Numbered from the stretch's first letter, positions 24,640 through 34,088 are shown. The stretch: DNA of 38,765 bases from JBBDWK01 sp040902885 (GCA_040902885.1 JBBDWK010000023.1:1-38765); one strand, 5' to 3'. The notes: a model not told the origin generated them from the sequence alone. Numbers and translations are program-made.

Positions 24640-25818
24640 ATGCATCGACTGGTCTTGCTGCTCGTGCTGTGCGTGAGTTTGCTTCCCGCTCAGGACCGCT
24701 TGGAGCGCCTCATGCGCGACATTCTCATTTTTGACGCGCACATTGATACGCCGCGCTACGTCGTTGATGAAGGCTATCGCCTCGCCGATGAGCACGGATA
24801 CTACGAGCTGGACATCCCGCGCATGAAGAAGGGCAAGCTGGGCGCGGTGCTTTTTGGCATCTACGCGCAGCCGCAGGATTATCCTCCCCAACTCTGGCTT
24901 CCCCGTTCGCTCGAATGCCTGGAGGCGCTGCACCGAGAAGTTGCCGCCAATCGCTCCGACATGGAGTTCGCTTATTCCGCCGCCGACGTGGAGCGCATTC
25001 ACAAGTCGGGCAAGCTGGCCGCGCTGGCGAGCCTGGAGGGCGGGCACCTGATTGCCGACAGCATGGCTGTGCTCCGCATTTTCCACCGGCTGGGCATTCG
25101 CTACATGACGCTGGCCCACTTCCGGTCGAACAGCTTCGCGGATTCCATGACGGACACGGAAGTTCACAATGGCTTGTCGAAGGTCGGCCGCGAGCTGGTG
25201 CGCGAAATGAACCGGATCGGCATGATGGTGGACGTTTCGCACATCTCCGACAAGGCCGTGCTCGATGCCGTGGAAGAAAGCAGGACTCCGGTGCTGGCGT
25301 CGCATTCCTCGGTGAAGGCGATCGCACCCATCGTGCGCAACATGCCGGATGAAATCATCACGGCAATCGCGAAGAAGGGTGGCGTGGTATGCATCAACTT
25401 CCATGCGGGCTATCTGGAAAAGAAGGCTTACGAGGTGTACATTGGGAATCGCCCGGCGCGCGACCAGGAGATCAAGGACGTGCTGGCCTTGCGATCCTCC
25501 GATCCATCCCGCTGGGAGCTGGTGCGAGGCATTCAGCGCAAATACTTTGCCCAGATGCCGAAGGTCGACTACAAAGTTCTGCTCCAGCACATCGATCATA
25601 TAGCCAAATTGGCGGGACCCGACCACGTGGCTCTTGGTTCGGATTTCGATGGCATCTCCGGCATGACGCCGGTTGGGATGGAAGACGTTTCCAAGTACCC
25701 GGTACTGGTGAAGGGTCTCATGGAGATGGGCTACTCCGATCGGGACATTCGAAAGATCATGGGACTGAACATTCTGCGCGTGTTGCGCGCCAGTGAGGAG
25801 GCTGCGGAAAAGCAATGA
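24640..25818 (+). CDS. membrane dipeptidase family protein (peptidase M19)
   Basis: 392 residues from ATG 24640, which starts a signal peptide (RLVLLLVLCVSLLPAQ). The binuclear zinc ligands of M19 are all in place: HxD in FDAHIDTP, the bridging Glu in ASLEGGH, His in VSHISD, His in ASHSSV, and Asp in LGSDFDG. The family hydrolyses dipeptides, including D-amino-acid-containing ones, and related amides. This one is exported to the periplasm. It is the first gene of an operon; its stop overlaps the next ATG (ATGA). Confidence 0.93.
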   Translation: MHRLVLLLVLCVSLLPAQDRLERLMRDILIFDAHIDTPRYVVDEGYRLADEHGYYELDIPRMKKGKLGAVLFGIYAQPQDYPPQLWLPRSLECLEALHREVAANRSDMEFAYSAADVERIHKSGKLAALASLEGGHLIADSMAVLRIFHRLGIRYMTLAHFRSNSFADSMTDTEVHNGLSKVGRELVREMNRIGMMVDVSHISDKAVLDAVEESRTPVLASHSSVKAIAPIVRNMPDEIITAIAKKGGVVCINFHAGYLEKKAYEVYIGNRPARDQEIKDVLALRSSDPSRWELVRGIQRKYFAQMPKVDYKVLLQHIDHIAKLAGPDHVALGSDFDGISGMTPVGMEDVSKYPVLVKGLMEMGYSDRDIRKIMGLNILRVLRASEEAAEKQ

Positions 25819-27011
25819 GACGACGTGAATTTCTAGCAACCGCGGCGGCTGTGCCGCTGGCGCACGCGCAATCGGGCAGAAAGCGGATTGCGTGCCTTTC
25901 GTCCACTTATCATGTCCGCTCGCACTCGGACAATTTCATCACCCGGTTTCTCGAAGGCTATTGGGTTCACGAGAAGTACTACGAGCCGGCGTTTGAAGTC
26001 TCATCCCTTTGGATGGATCAGGTGCACCCGGGCGACATCGGTCACCGTCTGGCCAAAGCCTACGGCCTGCCGGTCACCAAGTCCATCGCGGACGCGCTCA
26101 CGCTCGGAACCGGAAAGCTCGCCGTCGACGGCGTGATTCTGGTGTGCGAACACGGCAACTATCCCAACAACGAGAAGCAGCAGAAGCTCTATCCTCGCTA
26201 TGAGTTCTTTGAACAGGTGGTCAAAGTGTTCAAAGAGAGCGGCCGATCCTGCCCGGTTTTTGTGGACAAGCATCTCTCCTACGACTGGAAGAAGGCGCAG
26301 CAGATGTATGACTGGTCGCGCGAGCTCAAGTTCCCGTTCATGGCCGGCTCAAGCGTTCCCATCACGTTCCGGCGTCCCGAATACGACCCGGCGCTGGGTA
26401 CGGAAATGGAAGCGGCGCTCAGTGTCGGCGGCGGATGGACGGCCGATGGCGGCATCTTCCATATCCTCGAAACTCTCCAGGGCTTCGTCGAGCGCCGGAA
26501 GGGCGGCGAGGTGGGTGTGCGCGCCGTGCAGATGCTGAAAGGCGATGAAGTGTGGAAAGCGGCACAGCAGGGGCTGTGGCGCCGCGAGCTTCTGGATGCG
26601 GCGCTCTCGCGCCGGCAGAAGGCGCGCTCGGATAAGCGCCCGGAAGACATGCGCGCGGCGCTTGGATTGGTGGAGTACCGCGATGGCTTCCGCGGCGCGG
26701 TCCTGGCCTTGAATGAAGTCTCTGAATATCTGGTCGCCGTCAAGCCCAAGGGTAAGGACCCGGAAGCAACGCTGTGCTACATCCCCATCGAGAACTCGAA
26801 CAATTTCTCGATGCTGGTGCACGGCATCATACAGATGATCGCTACGGGCAAGCCGCCCTTTGCCGTCGAGCGGACATTGCTCGTTAGCGGCGCGCTGGAG
26901 GGATTAATGGACTCGGGCTATCAGAACGGCAAGCGGCTCGAGCTGCCGGAGCTCAAGATTGCCTATAAGGCTCCCGCCAAAAGCTGGTATGCGCCGGGGG
27001 TGGGATCGTAA
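25815..27011 (+). CDS. Tat-exported protein of unknown function
   Basis: 398 residues with a twin-arginine signal (MRRREFLATAAAVPLAHAQ). The body begins with a beta-strand and CLSSTYHVRSHSDNF. Conserved-looking motifs follow: ILVCEHGNYPNNEKQQ, RSCPVFVDKHLSYDWKKA and FMAGSSVPITFRRPEYD. The order (strand, His-rich loop, Asp-Lys-His) suggests an alpha/beta enzyme reminiscent of the extracellular oxidoreductase-like proteins of this phylum, but no Rossmann GxGxxG is present. I do not recognise the family. It is translationally coupled to the M19 dipeptidase and followed by the SMP-30 gene. Confidence 0.8.
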   Translation: MRRREFLATAAAVPLAHAQSGRKRIACLSSTYHVRSHSDNFITRFLEGYWVHEKYYEPAFEVSSLWMDQVHPGDIGHRLAKAYGLPVTKSIADALTLGTGKLAVDGVILVCEHGNYPNNEKQQKLYPRYEFFEQVVKVFKESGRSCPVFVDKHLSYDWKKAQQMYDWSRELKFPFMAGSSVPITFRRPEYDPALGTEMEAALSVGGGWTADGGIFHILETLQGFVERRKGGEVGVRAVQMLKGDEVWKAAQQGLWRRELLDAALSRRQKARSDKRPEDMRAALGLVEYRDGFRGAVLALNEVSEYLVAVKPKGKDPEATLCYIPIENSNNFSMLVHGIIQMIATGKPPFAVERTLLVSGALEGLMDSGYQNGKRLELPELKIAYKAPAKSWYAPGVGS

Positions 27012-27050
27012 TGAGCTTAGCCGATATTATCTGGAAGGAGAGTGAGGCCA

Positions 27051-27869
27051 GTGCTTGAAGCGAAATCGGAAAAATTCTGGCAGTTGATCGAGAAGAATGC
27101 TGAGATCAAGCAGGTGGCGACCGGCTTCGCGTTCACCGAAGGACCGGTCTTCAACCGCCGCGGATTCCTGCTGTTCAGCGACATTCCCAATCTGAAGATC
27201 ATGAAATGGGAGCGAGGCGAACTCACGACGTTTCGCGAAAACAGCAACAAGGCCAATGGCCTCACGTTCGACCATCAGGGCCGCCTCGTAGCTGCTGAAG
27301 GCGGCGGCCGCGTCACCCGGACGGAAAAGAGCGGCGCCATCACGGTGCTCGCCGAGGAAGGGCTTCAGGGACCGAATGACCTGGTCTACGGCATCGACGG
27401 CAGCGTCTACTTTTCCGACTTGCCCAAGTCGCGCGTGTATCAGATTACCCGGCAGCGCAGCGGAGTGGGCGGTGCTCCGCCCAAAGGCGAGGTTCGCGTA
27501 GTGGCGGAAACGCTCGCGCCGAATGGTGTGGCATTATCGCCCAACCAGCAACAGCTCTACATTGCCGACGTCAAGACGAACACGGTCAAAGTTCACGACA
27601 TTGAAGACGACGGCCGCCTGCGCGCTGGGCGCGACTTCGCTCCCTTGCGTGTCGACGGTCTCAAGACTGACGAGATGGGCAACGTTTGGATGGCCTCCCG
27701 CGACGGCATCTATGTCTACGACGCGGGCGGGCAGCACCTCGGAACAATCAAGCCCCCGGAAGGTCCCAGCAATTGCTGCTGGGGTTCGGGCTTCCGTGGT
27801 CTCTACATCACGGCGAGAAAGTCCGTCTACCACGTACCCACCAGAGTACCGGGCACGCGGACGTTCTGA
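27051..27869 (+). CDS. SMP-30/gluconolactonase-like beta-propeller
   Basis: 272 residues. GTG 27051 is preferred because AAGGAG (27035-27040) stands ten bases before it; GTG 27042 would leave only one base. Six-bladed propeller with the four metal ligands of SMP-30: Glu in FTEGPVF, Asn in GPNDLVYG, Asn in APNGVALS, and Asp in LKTDEMGN. Family members hydrolyse sugar-acid lactones with a divalent metal. There is no signal peptide from this start. It is the third gene of the dipeptidase operon. Confidence 0.88.
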   Translation: MLEAKSEKFWQLIEKNAEIKQVATGFAFTEGPVFNRRGFLLFSDIPNLKIMKWERGELTTFRENSNKANGLTFDHQGRLVAAEGGGRVTRTEKSGAITVLAEEGLQGPNDLVYGIDGSVYFSDLPKSRVYQITRQRSGVGGAPPKGEVRVVAETLAPNGVALSPNQQQLYIADVKTNTVKVHDIEDDGRLRAGRDFAPLRVDGLKTDEMGNVWMASRDGIYVYDAGGQHLGTIKPPEGPSNCCWGSGFRGLYITARKSVYHVPTRVPGTRTF

Positions 27870-27908
27870 TAAGGCCGCTTACAACAGCGGAAAGGCAATA
27901 ACTACGGT

Positions 27909-28724
27909 TCAGGCCAAAACTCCCCGGACCCATTGGCGCAGCGTGTCGCGGAGGAAAACAGGCCGAAGTATCCAGGCGTCTGTATGGTTCCGATAAGGGA
28001 GAGGGTGAAAGGTGAAGTCGCCTGCAACCTTGGTGGATTCGAGATACTTGCGGGTTTCTTCGATCGAGCCCTCGTGGCTGATAAACTGCGGGCGTCTCTC
28101 GAGCCGCCTGAGGCGCTGCAGGGCGGAATCGCGATCCGAGTCGCGGTGGGGCCATCTGCGGACCCCATCGTAGTGGCTATGGCAGATGAAGGCGCGCCAT
28201 AGACGACAAATCGAGTCGTTGCGCAGGCCGATGTAGTTGCACGCTATGGCGCCGCGCGAAAAGCCACACAGGAGAACGCGGCTGCGGTCGCCTCCAAACT
28301 CGTCACAGACCGAGAGCACGGTCCTGAGGCAATAGTCCACCGTCGCCTGCGCATCACCCCACCAATTCGAGGCGTTCTGGTTCAGATGTGGGTCGACAAA
28401 CGGCAGACACAACCATAGAAAGCCTCGCCCTCCGGAGATGCCGTAGCCGAGGTTTGACTCTTCGGGCATGCCGCGTCCGCCTTCCCCGTACGCGTTGCCG
28501 GGGTACTCCACGAGTAAGGGATAGGTGCTGCCGGGTTGCCAGTCTTCGGGCAGATACAATACATGGTAAACGTTGCCGCCGAGGCGCACCCTGAATCCGG
28601 GACGCGGTGGGCCTTCGCTCAGTTCGGGAACCTTCAGATCGGGTGGTATGAAGCGGACGTCGGGCTGAAGGTTGCGCGGGTTTTGCAATAGAACTGGCAA
28701 GAGTTCCCGTCTGGTCAAGGACAT
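27909..28724 (-). CDS. alpha/beta-hydrolase (esterase-like)
   Basis: 271 residues from ATG 28724; a TTG at 28733 is in frame but less likely. After a twin-arginine-like start (SLTRRELLPVLL) comes a short pro-region, then the hydrolase fold: YHVLYLPEDWQPGSTYPLLVEYPG, an oxyanion region with GYGISGGRGFLWLCLP, a nucleophile elbow GFSRGA, and a late His in YRNHTDAW. It resembles secreted carbohydrate or phenolic esterases and the N-terminus favours export. It is transcribed alone, opposite to its neighbours, ending 40 bases from the SMP-30 stop. Confidence 0.8.
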   Translation of the reverse strand: MSLTRRELLPVLLQNPRNLQPDVRFIPPDLKVPELSEGPPRPGFRVRLGGNVYHVLYLPEDWQPGSTYPLLVEYPGNAYGEGGRGMPEESNLGYGISGGRGFLWLCLPFVDPHLNQNASNWWGDAQATVDYCLRTVLSVCDEFGGDRSRVLLCGFSRGAIACNYIGLRNDSICRLWRAFICHSHYDGVRRWPHRDSDRDSALQRLRRLERRPQFISHEGSIEETRKYLESTKVAGDFTFHPLPYRNHTDAWILRPVFLRDTLRQWVRGVLA

Positions 28725-28903
28725 ACCGTTCAACCGGCCTTCCAGCCCACAACGCTGCCTTGTGGTTGGTCAGTGTAAGAGTGTAACAGCCTGAACGCTA
28801 CACAGGCTCATGTTGCATGAGCCAAGACTCCAGCTTGCCCTCCCCTTCCCCCCTTCGATACAATCTTGGCAGCGTAAAATCTGAGCCAAGGAGCACGCCA
28901 ACC

Positions 28904-30283
28904 ATGTTTCGACTGGACGCCGATAAGGCAGTGGAATTCTGCGATGGTCTTCGCAGGCGCGATTTTCTGCACGCAGGTTCACTCTCGTTCTTGGGCCTCG
29001 GCCTCCCCCAGGCCATGGGCCTCAAGGCCATGGGCGCCATCGATAAGCAGAAGGAAAACCGCAACTGCATCATGCTCTTCCTGGTAGGCGGCCCCTCCCA
29101 GCTCGATACCTGGGACATGAAGCCCAACGCGCCGGCCGAGATCCGCGGACCCTATAAGCCCATCAAAACCAACGTCCCCGGAATCGAGATCTCCGAGAAC
29201 TTTCCGCGCATGGCGAAGAACGCCGATAAGTTCGCCCTCGTGCGCAGCATGTATCACACCGCCGCCGCCGTCCACGATACCGGCCACCAGATGATGCAGA
29301 CCGGCCGGCTGTTCCAGGGCGGCATCGAGCACCCGCACTTCGGCTGCGTGCTCGCCAAGGTCCGCGGCCCCAAGGGCGACGTTCCGCCCCATGTGCTGCT
29401 GCCGCGTCCCATCGGCAACACCGGCGGCAATATGCCTCATGGGCAGAACGCGGGCTTCCTCGGCAAGACGTTCGATCCCTTCGTCCTCAACGCAGATCCG
29501 TCCGATCCCAACTTCAAAGTCCCGGATATGCTGCCGCCGGACTACCTCTCCGCGCTGCGCGTAGACCGTCGCAAGAACTGGCGCGAGATGGTCGATAAAA
29601 CCGTCAGCAAGTTCGAAACTTCCCAGGACGCACGGCTCCTCGACTCTACCTTCCACCAGGCATACACGCTGATGTCGTCACAGAAAGCGCGCGAGGCCTT
29701 CGAGCTTTCGCGCGAGCCTGAAAAGGTCCGCGAGAAGTATGGCATGAACCGCTTCGGCCAGAGCTGCCTGCTCGCCAGGCGCATGATCGAAGCCGGCGTC
29801 CGTTTCGTCACTGTAAATATGTTCGAGACGGTCTTCGACGAGATTACCTGGGACATTCACGGATCGAAGCCCTTCAGCCCCATCAGTTGCTATCGCGATC
29901 TGGTCGGGCCTATGTTCGACAACGCGTACAGCTCGCTGCTCGAAGATTTGAGCGAGCGCGGGCTGCTCTCCGACACGATGGTCATTGCCATGGGCGAGTT
30001 CGGCCGCACGCCGAAGGTGAATCCGGCGGGCGGTCGCGATCACTGGCCCCAGTGCTGGACCATATTGGCGGCCGGCGGCGGGGTCCGGGGCGGCAACGTG
30101 GTCGGGGCATCGGACGAGATCGGCGCGATGCCCAAGGACCGGCCCACCACTCCTGCCGAAGTTGCCGCCACCGTCTATCACTCGCTCGGAATTCCGCTCG
30201 ATCTCGAGCTGCCTGGCGCGCAGGGCCGGCCGATTCGTCTGGTCGATCATGGCGTCGAGCCGATCCGGGAGTTGTTCGCATAG
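28904..30283 (+). CDS. DUF1501 family protein (Tat-exported)
   Basis: 459 residues from ATG 28904, with CAAGGAG ten bases upstream. Tat signal (CDGLRRRDFLHAGSLSFLGLGL). The alkaline-phosphatase/sulfatase-like fold of DUF1501 is marked by NCIMLFLVGGPSQLDTWDMKP, HDTGHQMMQTGR, the long middle, VIAMGEFGRTPKVN, and GRDHWPQCWTILAAGGG with VVGASDEIGAMPKDRP. Metal ligands are plausible at Asp/His of the first and last blocks. These proteins almost always travel with DUF1549/DUF1553 genes, as here. The substrate is unknown; sulfated polymers have been suggested for related folds. Confidence 0.92.
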   Translation: MFRLDADKAVEFCDGLRRRDFLHAGSLSFLGLGLPQAMGLKAMGAIDKQKENRNCIMLFLVGGPSQLDTWDMKPNAPAEIRGPYKPIKTNVPGIEISENFPRMAKNADKFALVRSMYHTAAAVHDTGHQMMQTGRLFQGGIEHPHFGCVLAKVRGPKGDVPPHVLLPRPIGNTGGNMPHGQNAGFLGKTFDPFVLNADPSDPNFKVPDMLPPDYLSALRVDRRKNWREMVDKTVSKFETSQDARLLDSTFHQAYTLMSSQKAREAFELSREPEKVREKYGMNRFGQSCLLARRMIEAGVRFVTVNMFETVFDEITWDIHGSKPFSPISCYRDLVGPMFDNAYSSLLEDLSERGLLSDTMVIAMGEFGRTPKVNPAGGRDHWPQCWTILAAGGGVRGGNVVGASDEIGAMPKDRPTTPAEVAATVYHSLGIPLDLELPGAQGRPIRLVDHGVEPIRELFA

Positions 30284-30293
30284 AATTCTCATC

Positions 30294-30325
30294 CACCGCC
30301 GAGACGCCGAGGCGCAGAGGAAAAC
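30294..30325 (+). repeat. dispersed repeat, copy 4, abutting a start codon
   Basis: Begins CACCGCCGAGACGCCGAGGC and ends GCAGAGGAAAAC immediately before ATG 30326. Its AGAGG part (30316-30320) stands at the right distance to act as the Shine-Dalgarno sequence of the next gene. Confidence 0.85.
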
Positions 30326-32767
30326 ATGATTAGGGAAATCGTCCTTGCAGGACTGGTTGCGGCCAGTCTGATCGCCGCTCCGGCTCTGAAGATATTGCCT
30401 GAGTCGGTGGAGCTGAACGGTCCGGAAGCGCGCCATCAACTGCTCGCCGAAGCACTGAGCGATGGCCGCCAGGAAGACTGGACGCGGCAGGTCAAATGGT
30501 CGTCTTCAAATCCCAAGGTCGCCGAGGTGGATGCGGCGGGCCTCGTGACTCCCAAATCCGATGGTCTGGCTGTCATCCAGGCTTCGAGTAATGGCGCGGT
30601 CGCTTCGGTAAACGTGCGCGTGAAGGGTACGCAAATGCCGTTCACGTGGAATTTTCGCAATCACGTGATTCCGGTGATGACCAAGGCCGGCTGCAACCAG
30701 GGCGCCTGCCATGGCGCGCTGGCGGGCAAGAACGGCTTCAAGCTGACCTTGCGCGGCTACGATCCGGAAGTGGATTTCGACACCCTAACCCGGCAGTCCG
30801 TGGGACGGCGTATCTCGCTCTCCGATCCCGCGAACAGCCTCGTTCTGCTGAAGCCCACCACCGTGGTGGCGCACGCGGGCGGCAAGCGCTTCGATCCGAA
30901 ATCCCTGGAATACCGCGTGATCGCGGAATGGATCGCCGCGGGCACTCCGCCTCCTTCCGAGAAGGACGCGCAGGTTACGGGCCTCGAAGTCTATCCTCCG
31001 TCGGCGCTGCTGAAGCCCGGCGCGGAGCAGCAGCTTGTGGTGCGCGCGAAGTACTCGGACGGTACGGTGCGCGACGTCACCCGCTGGACCAAGTTCAGCT
31101 CGAGCGACGAAGGCGTCGCCAACGTGGACGACAACGGGCTGGTGAAGATGAATGGCCACGGCGAGGCGGCCATCACGCTCTATTATTCGAGCCGCGTGCT
31201 CTATTCGCGCGTCACCGTTCCTTTCGAGAATAAAATCGATGCTTCCGTCTACGCGAGTTTCCGCCGCAACAATTTCATCGACGATCACGTTCTCGCCAAG
31301 CTGAAGAGCCTGAACATCGCTCCTTCGGCGCCGGCCACGGACTCCGTGTTCGTGCGGCGCGCCTATTTGGATGCCGCGGGCATTCTGCCCACGGCCGAAG
31401 AGGTCGAGAACTTTCTGGCCGATGCGCGCCCGGACAAACGCGCGCGGCTGATCGACGCGCTGCTCGAGCGCGAGGAGTTCGTCGATTATTGGGCTTACAA
31501 GTGGTCCGACCTGCTGCTCGTTTCCAGCCGCCGCCTGCGCTCCAACGCCATGTGGTCCTTCTATAACTGGATTCGGGACAGCGTGCGGGAAAACAAACCG
31601 TGGGACCAGTTCGCGCGGGACATCTTCACCAGCTCCGGCAACACCAGCGAGATGGGAGCGCTGAATTATTTTGTGCTCCACAAGGACCCCATCGTTCTCA
31701 CGGAGAACGTAACGCAGGCCTTTCTCGGCCAGCGCCTCACCTGTGCCCGCTGCCACAACCATCCGCTGGAGAAGTGGACGCAAAAGCAGTATTACCAGAT
31801 GGCGAATTTGTTCTCGCGCGTGGGTCAGAAGAACGGGGACGCGCCAGGCGAAGTGGTGGTTTATGCCAAGACCACGGGCGAGATCAATCATCCGCGCCTG
31901 CGCAAGCCGCTGCCGCCGACGCCGCTCGATGGCATACCGATGGATCTCGGCTCCACCGACGACCGGCGCATCCATTTCGCCAAGTGGCTCACCAGCCCGG
32001 ACAACGAGTATTTCTCGCGCTCCATCGTAAACCGGGTTTGGGGCAACTTCATGGGGCGCGGCCTGGTGGATCCGGTGGACGACGTACGCGCCACCAACCC
32101 CGCGTCGAACGAAGAGTTGTTCGGCGCGCTGGCGAAGGACTTCTCGTCCAACGGCTTCGACGTCAAGCGGCTGATCCGCGCCATCATGAGCTCGGGTACG
32201 TACCAGTTGTCGGCGGAGGCCAACGCGACCAACCAGAACGACAACAAGTATTACTCGAAGTACGTCGTCAAGCGGCTTCCCGCCGAGGTTCTTCTGGACG
32301 CCATGTCGCAGGTAACGGGAGTGCCCACGCGCTTCGCCAATTATCCGGCGGGCTCGCGCGCCCTGCAGCTTCCCGATACGCAGGTGCGCTCCGAGTTCCT
32401 GAGCGCCTTCGGGCGGCCGAACCGCGTCATCTGCGATGCCGGAGAGCGGTCGAGCGAGCCCAGCATCGCCCAGGCGCTGCACGTCATTAACGGCGAAACG
32501 CTCAACAGAAAACTGAGCGCGCCGGACGGCTACGCGGCGCTTGCGTTGAAGCTTGGGTTGTCCGACGCGCGCATACTCGATCACCTGTTTCTTTCCGCAT
32601 ACAGCCGCTTCCCCAGCGAAGAGGAGAAGCGGCCGATGCTCGAAGAGCTGAAGAAGCATCGAGCGGCTACGGGCTCGACGGAGGTACGTCGGGAAGCGCG
32701 CCGGCAAGCCCTGGAAGACATGATGTGGGCCCTGCTCACCAGCAAGGAATTTCTGTTCAACTACTGA
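30326..32767 (+). CDS. DUF1549/DUF1553 protein with Ig-like and cytochrome-like modules
   Basis: 813 residues with a signal peptide (IVLAGLVAASLIAAPA). An Ig-like BIG2 module (WSSSNPKVAEVDAAGLVT) is followed by a planctomycete-type cytochrome region whose haem motif is CNQGACHG (CX4CH). Then comes a second BIG2-like repeat (FSSSDEGVANVDDNGLV), DUF1549 (SVFVRRAYLDAAGILPTAEE) with CARCHNHP (CxxCH), and DUF1553 (IHFAKWLTSPDNEYFSR... IVNRVWGNFMGRGLVDP). Function is unknown. The domain pair is a hallmark of Planctomycetes, Verrucomicrobia and Acidobacteria and is linked to polymer breakdown by association only. It follows the DUF1501 gene by 42 bases filled with repeat copy 4. Confidence 0.92.
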   Translation: MIREIVLAGLVAASLIAAPALKILPESVELNGPEARHQLLAEALSDGRQEDWTRQVKWSSSNPKVAEVDAAGLVTPKSDGLAVIQASSNGAVASVNVRVKGTQMPFTWNFRNHVIPVMTKAGCNQGACHGALAGKNGFKLTLRGYDPEVDFDTLTRQSVGRRISLSDPANSLVLLKPTTVVAHAGGKRFDPKSLEYRVIAEWIAAGTPPPSEKDAQVTGLEVYPPSALLKPGAEQQLVVRAKYSDGTVRDVTRWTKFSSSDEGVANVDDNGLVKMNGHGEAAITLYYSSRVLYSRVTVPFENKIDASVYASFRRNNFIDDHVLAKLKSLNIAPSAPATDSVFVRRAYLDAAGILPTAEEVENFLADARPDKRARLIDALLEREEFVDYWAYKWSDLLLVSSRRLRSNAMWSFYNWIRDSVRENKPWDQFARDIFTSSGNTSEMGALNYFVLHKDPIVLTENVTQAFLGQRLTCARCHNHPLEKWTQKQYYQMANLFSRVGQKNGDAPGEVVVYAKTTGEINHPRLRKPLPPTPLDGIPMDLGSTDDRRIHFAKWLTSPDNEYFSRSIVNRVWGNFMGRGLVDPVDDVRATNPASNEELFGALAKDFSSNGFDVKRLIRAIMSSGTYQLSAEANATNQNDNKYYSKYVVKRLPAEVLLDAMSQVTGVPTRFANYPAGSRALQLPDTQVRSEFLSAFGRPNRVICDAGERSSEPSIAQALHVINGETLNRKLSAPDGYAALALKLGLSDARILDHLFLSAYSRFPSEEEKRPMLEELKKHRAATGSTEVRREARRQALEDMMWALLTSKEFLFNY

Positions 32768-32771
32768 CGCC

Positions 32772-34088
32772 ATGCGACCTCTCGGCCTTATCCTGCTCCT
32801 GCCCCTGACGCTGCCCGCGCAGGACTTTGTGAAAGACGTAGCGCCCATCTTCGCCTCGAACTGCCTGGGGTGCCACGCGGGAAACGTCAAGATGGGCGGC
32901 CTGGATCTGGACACCACCGAAGGCATCCGCAAGGGCGGCCACAACGGGACGGTCCTGGTTCCCGGCAAAAGCGCGGAGAGCCGCCTGTATCTCATGGTGG
33001 CGGGCAAAGCGCAGCCCGCCATGCCGCTGAGTGGAAAGTCGCTCGCCGCGGGGGACATAGAAACCATCCGTAAGTGGATCGATGCAGGCGCCAAACCTCC
33101 CGCTCCCGGCACATTCACTTCCATCACCGCGCTCTCGCACAGCGGCCTTCCGGAGATCAAACCGCTCAAGCCGGTAAAGGCGCAAATCGGCTCGCTGGTC
33201 TGGCATCCGCAGGGCAAGCTGCTGGCTCTGGGCGGATTCCGTGAAGTCACACTGCACGATCCGGCAACCAACCAGCCGGTCGCGACTCTCAGCGGGCACG
33301 CCGAAGCGGTGCGGGCCTTGGCCTTCTCGCCCGATGGGCGGCTGCTCGCCGCGGCCGGGGGCCTGCCGGCGCGAAAAGGCGAGGTCAAAATCTGGGACGT
33401 GGAGCGCCGCGTGGAGCTGCAGACCATCGCGGGCCACGACGATTGCATCTATGCCGTCGCCTTCTCGCCCGACGGTAAGATGGTCGCGACCTCCAGCTAC
33501 GACAAGCTCATCAAGCTCTGGGACGCGGCCACGGGCAAAGAGATCCGCACGCTGAAAGATCACATCGACGCGGTTTACGCGCTTGCGTTCACGCCCGATG
33601 GCAGGAAGCTGGTCTCCGCCGCGGCGGACCGCACCGTCAAGATCTGGGACCCCGCAACGGGCGAGAGGCTCTACACGCTCGGCGAGCCGCTCGACGGTTT
33701 GAATGCGCTGGCGCTCGATCCTTCGGGCAAGATGGTGGCCGCGGGCGGGCTCGACAAGACCATCCGAGTCTGGTCGCTTGACGAAAAGAGCGGCACGCTG
33801 CTGGCTTCGCTCATCGCCCATGAGGACGCCATCCTGGGACTCTCGTGGTCGCCGGATGGCAAAGTCCTGCTTTCGGCCGCGGCTGACAGAACGATCAAGG
33901 CGTTCAAGCCCGAGGATCTCACGGAGATCAAGACGTTCGCCGGGCAGCCGGATTGGGTGATGGCGCTCGAATTCTCGCCGGATGGAAAGACCGTGGCCGC
34001 GGGCCGCTTCGACGGCTCGCTGGCCCTGATTCCCTTGGCCGATATTCTGACTCGCGGCATGCAGCGCGCCGCGGTGGAGGCTCAATGA
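32772..34088 (+). CDS. cytochrome-c-domain/WD40 repeat protein
   Basis: 438 residues with a short signal (RPLGLILLLPLTLPAQ). The N-terminal planctomycete cytochrome domain has CLGCHAG and a Met-rich PAMPLSG as likely distal ligand. It is followed by about seven WD40 repeats (e.g. VRALAFSPDGRLLAAAGG, IKLWDAATGKEIRTL, VKIWDPATGERLYTL) forming a propeller. Such proteins probably sit in the periplasm next to the DUF1549/DUF1553 partner. Its stop overlaps the next ATG (ATGA). Confidence 0.92.
   Translation: MRPLGLILLLPLTLPAQDFVKDVAPIFASNCLGCHAGNVKMGGLDLDTTEGIRKGGHNGTVLVPGKSAESRLYLMVAGKAQPAMPLSGKSLAAGDIETIRKWIDAGAKPPAPGTFTSITALSHSGLPEIKPLKPVKAQIGSLVWHPQGKLLALGGFREVTLHDPATNQPVATLSGHAEAVRALAFSPDGRLLAAAGGLPARKGEVKIWDVERRVELQTIAGHDDCIYAVAFSPDGKMVATSSYDKLIKLWDAATGKEIRTLKDHIDAVYALAFTPDGRKLVSAAADRTVKIWDPATGERLYTLGEPLDGLNALALDPSGKMVAAGGLDKTIRVWSLDEKSGTLLASLIAHEDAILGLSWSPDGKVLLSAAADRTIKAFKPEDLTEIKTFAGQPDWVMALEFSPDGKTVAAGRFDGSLALIPLADILTRGMQRAAVEAQ

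Noticed and set aside
27011..27058. A 16-codon ORF (MSLADIIWKESEASA) overlapping the stop of the Tat protein and the start of the SMP-30 gene
   Set aside because: Could be a coupling leader, but nothing beyond position supports it.
30785..33448. An 887-codon open frame on the minus strand
   Set aside because: It lies opposite the DUF1549/DUF1553 and WD40 genes, is rich in Arg/Ala/Val and has no domain pattern; it is a shadow of GC-rich codon use.
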